Below are positions 42,602-47,956 of a stretch of 47,956 bases of DNA, one piece after another (the stretch's first letter is position 1; every line of letters starts with the position of its first letter). The stretch is from Flavobacteriaceae bacterium. Its GTDB lineage: Bacteria > Bacteroidota > Bacteroidia > Flavobacteriales > Flavobacteriaceae. The position numbers were made by a program, and so were the translations under genes. The notes beneath the pieces are model-generated. The model saw nothing but the letters and a program-made list of their open reading frames with translations, searched no databases and had not been told where the DNA came from. The stretch is from assembly GCA_023257625.1 (NCBI GenBank), contig JALRBW010000007.1, positions 1 to 47,956 on the forward strand, given 5' to 3'.

Positions 42602-43766
42602 TTTTTCTCCTTTTCAATTCTTTTCTCAATAAATCTAACTCTCTTGGTGTTTGTCCACTAACAGACGTATTTTCGTCAGCTCTACGGATTAAATAAGGAA
42701 TTACTTTTCGAACTGGCCCATAGGGTACATATTTTATTACCTGATATCCACCATCTGCTAGGTTAAATGTGATATGATCAGCCATACCAAACAATTGGGA
42801 AAACCAAATACGCTGATCTGAAGGAGAAATATTGTTAGTTTTCATGAAATCTACTACCTGACTTACACTTTTTTCATTATGACTTCCAAGAAAAAGATGA
42901 CATCGATTAATGCGAGGTAAAATAAAGTGTAATGCTTGATTAAATTCTTCATCTGTTTTAACTTTTGATTCGCAAATTGGAGATGGGTATCCTTTTGCTT
43001 CAGCTCTATCATTTTCTTTTTCAATGTAAGCTCCTCGAACTAACTTAACTCCCAAATAAAAGTTTCCTTTTTCTGCTTTTTCATATAGGCCTTTCAAATA
43101 TCCCATTCGATCTTTACGATACATTTGAAGGGTTGTATAAATATTTGGAGATTTAGAATTATAAGTTAGCATAAGTTGCTCAGCAACTTCATCAATTGCT
43201 CCTTGAATCCATGTCTCTTCTGCATCAATTAACACCTGCACTTTGAGTTCAATAGCTTTTGCGCAAAAAAGTTCAATCCTTTTTAACATTCTTTCCCACG
43301 CTTTTTCTTCTAGTGGAGTAAAGGGTACTTTAGCGGTTTTCTTTTTAAATAAAGCTAAAGAACCTAAACCTGTGGGTTTAAAAACAGTAAATGGGATATC
43401 TGTATTTCCTTTAGAAAAAGCAAGAGTATCTAATGACTTTTGAAGATGATCTTCCATACCTTCTTCTGACCATTCTGCTTCTGCGGCAAAATGCATGTAG
43501 GATTTAACATGCTGAGAAGCAAGTAAATTGACTATTTTCATTGAATCTTCACGCTGTTCACCTGCGCAAAATTGTTTATAAATAGTTTTTTTAAAGACAA
43601 AAAGCAAGGGTAATCTTAATTTTAAAATCAGCCAAGCAATTTGTGTGCTAAAAGCAACTAAATATTTATTAGCAATAAGTTTGTATAATAAATAAGATTT
43701 ATATAAATCTGAATTAGACTTAAGACAGTAAGCTTTTTCGGTATTATCAAATTGAACCGTATTCAT
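42588..43766 (-). CDS. proline dehydrogenase (single domain)
   Basis: The 392-residue flavoprotein oxidises proline to pyrroline-5-carboxylate at the membrane. The FAD-binding barrel is recognised by VLIDAEETWIQGAID, GVKLVRGAYIEKENDRA, FLGSHNEKSV, QLFGMADHITFNLA and YVPYGPVRKVIPYLIRRADENTSV. It is the monofunctional type, without the P5C dehydrogenase domain of PutA, and length fits that group in Bacteroidota. The N-terminal 60 residues are helical and hydrophobic. It lies 27 bp after pcm on the same strand. Confidence 0.95.
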   Translation of the reverse strand: MNTVQFDNTEKAYCLKSNSDLYKSYLLYKLIANKYLVAFSTQIAWLILKLRLPLLFVFKKTIYKQFCAGEQREDSMKIVNLLASQHVKSYMHFAAEAEWSEEGMEDHLQKSLDTLAFSKGNTDIPFTVFKPTGLGSLALFKKKTAKVPFTPLEEKAWERMLKRIELFCAKAIELKVQVLIDAEETWIQGAIDEVAEQLMLTYNSKSPNIYTTLQMYRKDRMGYLKGLYEKAEKGNFYLGVKLVRGAYIEKENDRAEAKGYPSPICESKVKTDEEFNQALHFILPRINRCHLFLGSHNEKSVSQVVDFMKTNNISPSDQRIWFSQLFGMADHITFNLADGGYQVIKYVPYGPVRKVIPYLIRRADENTSVSGQTPRELDLLRKELKRRKIKVF

Positions 43767-43793
43767 AATCTCTAAATTCTTAATTTATTTTTT

Positions 43794-44444
43794 TCAAATA
43801 GATCCTGTTTTATTTTCAAGTAGAGGAACAAAACGAAATTCCCCAAACTTTTCTTTATCAAATGAAGTTTTACTTGTTCTTGTAAATCGAAGCATTTGTT
43901 GCTTTTTTTCACCAACGGGTATAACCAATTTTCCTCCAATTTTTAATTGATTTAATAATGATTTTGGAACTTCGGGCGCCCCAGCAGTGACAATTATCCT
44001 ATCAAAAGGCTCTTCAGTAGGCATCCCTAGATACCCATCCCCAAAAATCATTTTTTTTGGTCTTAGTCCCATGTCAGAAAATAACCGTTGTGTTTTTTTA
44101 AATAAAATTTGCTGACGTTCAATTGTATACACCTGAACTCCTAGTCCTAATAAAATAGAAGTTTGATAACCGGATCCCGTTCCAATTTCCAAAACCTTTT
44201 GACCATTTTGAACATCTAACAATTCGGTTTGGAAAGCTACCGTGTAAGGTTGGGAAATCGTTTGATTAGCTGCTATGGGATACGCTTGGTCTTGATACGC
44301 GAAATTAACTAATCCGGGGTCCATAAAAAAATGTCTTGGTATGTGCTCCATAACTTTTAAAACAGGCTCACTTTGAATCCCTTTTTCACGTAATAACTGA
44401 ATAAGTTGGCGTCGTAGACCTTTGTGTTTTAAAGTGTCATTCAT
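43794..44444 (-). CDS. pcm: protein-L-isoaspartate O-methyltransferase
   Basis: The 216-residue SAM-dependent enzyme initiates repair of isoaspartyl residues in aged proteins. It has PRHFFMDPG, AYQDQAYPIAANQTISQPYTVAFQTELL, the SAM motif VLEIGTGSGYQTSILLGLG, and FDRIIVTAGAPEVPKSLLNQLKIGGKLVIPVG. The start is ATG at 44444; a TTG nine bases upstream overlaps the promoter box. It precedes the proline dehydrogenase gene by 27 bp. Confidence 0.95.
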   Translation of the reverse strand: MNDTLKHKGLRRQLIQLLREKGIQSEPVLKVMEHIPRHFFMDPGLVNFAYQDQAYPIAANQTISQPYTVAFQTELLDVQNGQKVLEIGTGSGYQTSILLGLGVQVYTIERQQILFKKTQRLFSDMGLRPKKMIFGDGYLGMPTEEPFDRIIVTAGAPEVPKSLLNQLKIGGKLVIPVGEKKQQMLRFTRTSKTSFDKEKFGEFRFVPLLENKTGSI

Positions 44445-44450
44445 GGAGTA

Positions 44451-44458
44451 CAAAAATA
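44451..44458 (-). promoter_or_regulatory. -7 promoter box TATTTTTG for pcm
   Basis: The minus strand reads TATTTTTG (exact TAnnTTTG) ending six bases before the pcm ATG, the same spacing as the his leader-peptide promoter. Transcription would start at or near the ATG. Confidence 0.4.
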
Positions 44459-44491
44459 GAAGACTTTACAATTAAAATTGATAATAAGATG

Positions 44492-44499
44492 TACTTTTG
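44492..44499 (+). promoter_or_regulatory. -7 promoter box TACTTTTG for the Gfo/Idh gene
   Basis: TACTTTTG matches TAnnTTTG exactly, 16 bases before the ATG of the Gfo/Idh/MocA gene, in the 71 bp shared with divergent pcm. No TTG sits at the expected -33 distance. Confidence 0.42.
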
Positions 44500-44515
44500 A
44501 ATAAAGTGTAAAAAC

Positions 44516-45481
44516 ATGTTGAAAATCGGTGTTTTAGGGGCTGGGCACTTAGGAAAAATTCATCTTCGGATGGCAAAAGCCTCTAAAGAATTAAAATTGG
44601 TGGGTTTTTATGACCCTAACCCTGAAGTTTCTGAAAAGGTAAAAAATGAACATAAATACAATTCTTTTGAAACACCGCAAGCTTTAATTGAAGCCTCAGA
44701 TATAGTAGCCATAGTTACCCCTACGTTATCACATTTCGAATTGGCACAACAAGCAATTTCATTTAAAAAACATGTTTTTATTGAAAAGCCAATTGCTACT
44801 ACAGTTGACGAAGCAAAAAAAATTGAACTTTTAGCCGCAAAAAATGGAGTGATTGGTCAAGTTGGTCATGTAGAACGTTTCAACCCAGCCTTTGAATCTG
44901 TAATGGAATCACTAACCTCTCCCCGTTTTATTGAAGCACATCGACTTTCAGAATTTAATCCAAGAGGTACAGACGTCTCAGTTGTTCTTGATTTAATGAT
45001 TCATGATTTAGACATTGTCCTAAGCTTGATCAATTCGCCTGTAAGACGCATAGATGCTTCAGGAGTTGCTGTTATTAGTGAAACTCCTGATATTTGTAAT
45101 GCTAGAATTGAATTTGAAAATGGCAGTGTTGCCAATTTCACTGCTAGTAGAATTTCTCTCAAAAAAATGCGTAAAACTCGTTTTTTTCAGAAAAATGCCT
45201 ACATCGCAGTTGACTATTTAACCAAAAAAGTAGAAGTAGTTAAAATTAAAGAGTTTACCGATACGACAGATGATATGGCCTTATTATTGACCAATGCCGA
45301 AGGAATCAAAAAGCAATTGTATTTTGAAAATCCTAATATTGAAGAATCAAACGCAATTCAAAAGGAACTCGAACACTTTGCCTTTTGTATACAAAACAAT
45401 AAATCCCCACGTGTTTCACTCCAAGATGGAATTAAGGCTCTTGATTTAGCATATCAAATCATTGAAAAAATGAAACAATGA
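44516..45481 (+). CDS. Gfo/Idh/MocA family NAD(P)-dependent oxidoreductase
   Basis: The 321-residue protein has an N-terminal Rossmann fold with GVLGAGHLGKIHL, then VAIVTPTLSHFELA, the EKPIATT signature with the conserved lysine, and QVGHVERFNPAFE. VVLDLMIHDLDIVLSLI brings the family's D-x3-H-D-type active-site segment. The C-terminal beta-sheet domain is complete. The family oxidises or reduces sugars and related compounds, and substrate cannot be predicted here. Some homologues in Flavobacteria resemble biliverdin reductase or UDP-GlcNAc-3-dehydrogenase (GnnA/LpxO-type) enzymes, but nothing here decides between them. Confidence 0.9.
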   Translation: MLKIGVLGAGHLGKIHLRMAKASKELKLVGFYDPNPEVSEKVKNEHKYNSFETPQALIEASDIVAIVTPTLSHFELAQQAISFKKHVFIEKPIATTVDEAKKIELLAAKNGVIGQVGHVERFNPAFESVMESLTSPRFIEAHRLSEFNPRGTDVSVVLDLMIHDLDIVLSLINSPVRRIDASGVAVISETPDICNARIEFENGSVANFTASRISLKKMRKTRFFQKNAYIAVDYLTKKVEVVKIKEFTDTTDDMALLLTNAEGIKKQLYFENPNIEESNAIQKELEHFAFCIQNNKSPRVSLQDGIKALDLAYQIIEKMKQ

Positions 45482-45499
45482 ATTTGAATACTCTCTAAT

Positions 45500-46117
45500 T
45501 TAAAATGGACTTTCACCAGCACCTTCACGTAAAATAATGAACTCAGATTGAGTTAAATCGATGACAGTAGAAGGTATATTGCTTCCATATCCATCAGATA
45601 TCATCATTTCAATTTTGGATTCCCAGCGTTCAAAAAGCAGTTCAGGATCAGTTGTATAATCAATTATTTCATCGGGATCATGAAGCGAAGTAGTAACTAA
45701 TGGGGCATCCAAAAGTGGAAGTAAAGCTTTCAAAAAAGGGTGATTTGAAATTCTAACACCAATTGTTTTACGTTTTTGAAAGGGTTTAGGAAGTTTTGCA
45801 GATGCTTCCATTATCAAAGCATATGGTCCGGGAAGTAATCTTTTTACCATTTTGAAAATTGGTGTATTCATTGGAGCCACATAGTTCGCCATTGACCGAA
45901 TATCTGAAAACAAAAAGCTCAGAGGGGCTTGTTCTAGTTTTACTCCTTTTATTTTTGCAAGCCTTTGTAAAGGCTCATTTTGAGTACTTAAACACCCTAA
46001 ACCATAAACTGTATCTGTAGGAAAAATGACTAGGCCTCCTTTAGATAAAACTGAGACAGTTTGTTTTAATAAATTAGGATTCGGTTGTTCAGAATAACTT
46101 TCCTGGTATATTGCCAT
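45500..46117 (-). CDS. Sua5/YciO/YrdC family L-threonylcarbamoyladenylate synthase
   Basis: The 205-residue protein has the YrdC fold: GGLVIFPTDTVYGLGC, RLAKIKGVKLEQAPLSFLFSD, LLPGPYALIMEA, KTIGVRISNHPFLKAL and the end SEFIILREGAG. It makes threonylcarbamoyl-AMP for tRNA t6A, the step before TsaE-TsaB-TsaD. The K-x-R-x3-K pattern of TsaC is partly altered (KIKGVKLEQAPL), which places it nearer the YciO subgroup, so the t6A role is likely but not certain. It lies three bases after the UvrD/PcrA-like gene on the same strand. Confidence 0.85.
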   Translation of the reverse strand: MAIYQESYSEQPNPNLLKQTVSVLSKGGLVIFPTDTVYGLGCLSTQNEPLQRLAKIKGVKLEQAPLSFLFSDIRSMANYVAPMNTPIFKMVKRLLPGPYALIMEASAKLPKPFQKRKTIGVRISNHPFLKALLPLLDAPLVTTSLHDPDEIIDYTTDPELLFERWESKIEMMISDGYGSNIPSTVIDLTQSEFIILREGAGESPF

Positions 46118-46120
46118 CGC

Positions 46121-47956
46121 TTATTTTATTTTTAGCTTGGCAAAACGTAATAATAAATTCTTTTCACCAAAACCTTTAAAATCAATTACTGCTTTTTGAT
46201 CATTCCCTTTTCCCTCAATAACCATTACTCTACCCGATCCGAAACGGGCATGCTCTACCTCCATCCCTATTTCTAATACAAGGGTTTCTCTTTGTTGTTG
46301 GGTTGCAGATATTTGGTCAATTTTTTTTAACCTTTGTAATTGTGTTGGAGTTGGTTTAGTAATGCTTGATTCCCCAATTTCAGGTGTCTTTTTAATTATT
46401 TGAGTAGAAACTGGTTCACCAAAAATAGAGTGATCTATTAAAGGTTTGAAAATATATGATTCTTGAGGAAGAATAGATTCCAAATATGCCGCATCAATCT
46501 CTTCAATAAATCGACTTGGTTCAGCGTCAATTAATTTGCCCCAACGATACCTAGATAAAGTATAAGATAAAAACACTCTTTCTTCAGCACGTGTCAAAGC
46601 CACATAAAACAATCTACGCTCTTCTTCTAATTCAGCTCTTGAATTTAAACTTAATGCCGATGGAAATAAATCTTCTTCCATCCCTACTATAAAAACATAG
46701 CGAAATTCCAATCCTTTTGCCAAATGAATAGTCATTAAGGCTACACGATCAACGTCTGTGGAATCATTTTGATCCAAATCTGTAGCCAAAGCTACATCTT
46801 CTAAAAATTCGGTAAGACTCCCCGTAACATCAGCAAGCTCTTGTTGCCCTTCAACAAAATCACGTACACCATTTAATAATTCCTCTACATTTTCAATTCG
46901 GGCAATTCCCTCTGGTGTTGCTTCTTTCTTCAATTCTTGAACTAATCCAATTTTTTTAGTAACAAGATCTGTGATTTCAAATGCATCTAACGTTTCATTT
47001 TCAATTTGAAATCGCTGAATTAAATGAGCAAAGTCATTTAATTTCCCTAAGGTTCCTGCATTAATTTCCACCTCCAATTCTTTTGCTTTGCAAAGGGTTT
47101 CAAACAGGGGCAAGTTGTGCTTTTTGGAGGCGACAACAAGCTTATCGACTGTAGTTTGTCCTATTCCTCGGGGGGGGTAGTTAATGATCCTCTTTAGGCT
47201 TTCCTCATCTTTAGGATTGACGATTAAACGCAGATACGCCAAAACGTCCTTTATTTCTTTTCGTTGATAAAACGAAAGTCCTCCATAAATGCGATAAGGA
47301 ATATCCCGCTTACGCAACGCATCCTCCATGGCTCTAGACTGAGCATTTGTTCGGTACAATATGGCAAAATCTGAATTTTTTCGTTGCTCTTGCATTTTGT
47401 ATTCAAATATGCTAGAGGCAACATGTCTTCCTTCTTCTGCATCAGTGGCTAGTCGATTCACTCGAATTTTATGTCCCTCTGTATTGGCGGTCCACACTAC
47501 CTTATCAATTTTACTTTTGTTGTGGTTTATAATCGAATTGGCAGCATTTACAATTGTTTTGGTGGATCTGTAGTTTTGTTCTAATCGATACAAACTTACG
47601 TCTTGGTAATCCTTTTGAAAATTTAGAATATTGTTGATGTTCGCTCCGCGGAAAGCATAAATACTTTGGGCATCATCTCCTACGACACAAATGTTTTGAT
47701 ACCGATCAGACAAGGCTCTTACAATAAGGTATTGCGAATGATTTGTATCTTGATACTCATCAACCAACAGGTAGCGGAATCGGTCTTGATATTTTGCCAA
47801 TACCTCTGGAAAACGATTTAGCAATTCATTTGTTCGCAATAATAAATCATCAAAATCCATGGCCCCGGCCTTAAAGCAGCGCTCTACATATTCATTGTAT
47901 ATGGCCCCCATTTGAGGACGTCGAGCAGCGGCATCAGCTTCTTGCAAATCAGGATC
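46121..47956 (-). CDS. UvrD/PcrA-type DNA helicase, 3' part
   Basis: The visible 611 residues are the C-terminal part of a superfamily 1 helicase; the N-terminus with the Walker A motif lies beyond the window. The frame is open to the last base. Motifs are LLVDEYQDTNHSQ (Walker B), VGDDAQSIYAFRGA (III), LEQNYRST (IV), TIHLAKGLEFRYVFIVGMEEDLFP (V) and EERRLFYVALTRAEERV (VI). The end, GMEVEHARFGSGRVMVIEGKG, is the PcrA/UvrD tudor-like tail that contacts RNA polymerase. It unwinds DNA in repair and replication-fork clearance. Its stop is three bases before the Sua5/YrdC ATG. Confidence 0.94.
   Translation of the reverse strand, partial: DPDLQEADAAARRPQMGAIYNEYVERCFKAGAMDFDDLLLRTNELLNRFPEVLAKYQDRFRYLLVDEYQDTNHSQYLIVRALSDRYQNICVVGDDAQSIYAFRGANINNILNFQKDYQDVSLYRLEQNYRSTKTIVNAANSIINHNKSKIDKVVWTANTEGHKIRVNRLATDAEEGRHVASSIFEYKMQEQRKNSDFAILYRTNAQSRAMEDALRKRDIPYRIYGGLSFYQRKEIKDVLAYLRLIVNPKDEESLKRIINYPPRGIGQTTVDKLVVASKKHNLPLFETLCKAKELEVEINAGTLGKLNDFAHLIQRFQIENETLDAFEITDLVTKKIGLVQELKKEATPEGIARIENVEELLNGVRDFVEGQQELADVTGSLTEFLEDVALATDLDQNDSTDVDRVALMTIHLAKGLEFRYVFIVGMEEDLFPSALSLNSRAELEEERRLFYVALTRAEERVFLSYTLSRYRWGKLIDAEPSRFIEEIDAAYLESILPQESYIFKPLIDHSIFGEPVSTQIIKKTPEIGESSITKPTPTQLQRLKKIDQISATQQQRETLVLEIGMEVEHARFGSGRVMVIEGKGNDQKAVIDFKGFGEKNLLLRFAKLKIK

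Noticed and set aside
1-47956. tRNA/rRNA genes, IS elements, prophage, CRISPR arrays, restriction or toxin systems
   Set aside because: All gaps are short and filled by the features listed; no inverted-repeat-flanked transposase, spaced direct repeats, phage or defence protein motifs were seen.

Overview
The window looks like chromosomal DNA of a marine-type member of the Flavobacteriaceae (Bacteroidota). The evidence is an AT-rich sequence, an LpxC-FabZ fusion, a PorX-type response regulator with a PglZ domain, bifunctional HisB, MutS2 without a Smr tail, many short SPI/SPII-type lipoprotein signals, and repeated TAnnTTTG -7 promoter boxes, which are the Bacteroidota sigma-ABfr signature. 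The species cannot be named from the sequence alone. Coding density is very high and no gap longer than about 210 bp exists. No tRNA, rRNA, IS element, prophage or CRISPR array is visible. The first gene (glmM-like) and the last (uvrD/pcrA-like) run off the window ends.

Layout. 1-1.6 kb: end of a phosphohexomutase and a lipid A-type acyltransferase. 1.75-5.3 kb: three-gene lysine-catabolism block (saccharopine dehydrogenase, DUF1338/HglS-type 2-oxoadipate dioxygenase, ALDH7-type aminoadipate-semialdehyde dehydrogenase), then a rhomboid protease and, on the other strand, a TlpA-like lipoprotein. 7.1-12.5 kb: a 972-residue FAD/Fe-S dehydrogenase of the YdiJ (D-2-hydroxyglutarate dehydrogenase) type, chorismate synthase and a dicarboxylate symporter. 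12.5-16.8 kb: DCC thioredoxin-like protein, MutS2, uracil-DNA glycosylase, SUI1/eIF1-like factor and a secreted DinB-like protein. 16.8-18.9 kb: a tightly coupled operon of DUF2911, amidohydrolase, YbjQ and an unlisted 34-residue membrane peptide. 19.1-24.9 kb: sulfatase, M61 peptidase, DUF2461 and DUF885 lipoprotein. 25.0-32.6 kb: complete histidine operon hisG-D-C-B-H-A-(DinB)-F-IE. 32.7-40.2 kb: prohibitin-like protein, fabG, sucD, efp, lpxA, lpxC-fabZ, lpxD and an HD phosphohydrolase, all on the minus strand. 40.2-48 kb: porX, tsaE, a small membrane protein, proline dehydrogenase, pcm, a Gfo/Idh oxidoreductase, tsaC-type Sua5/YrdC and UvrD/PcrA helicase.

The most notable structure is a complete transcription attenuator in front of hisG. 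It has a TAnnTTTG promoter, an 18-codon leader peptide containing a HQHH run, a pause hairpin, an antiterminator pairing, and an intrinsic terminator whose U-tract ends only five bases before the hisG ATG. The second is a set of genes that together can carry saccharopine/aminoadipate carbon from lysine through 2-oxoadipate and D-2-hydroxyglutarate to 2-oxoglutarate. The third is a DinB-fold gene wedged between hisA and hisF with almost zero spacing.

Several genes connect functionally. The GlmM-like enzyme feeds UDP-GlcNAc, which LpxA, LpxC and LpxD turn into lipid A precursor and the LpxL-like enzyme acylates. TsaE and the Sua5/YrdC protein both serve tRNA t6A synthesis. Ung, MutS2 and UvrD are DNA-maintenance proteins. 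Most of the window is ordinary core genome, and I do not see a large undescribed defence or mobile system in it.
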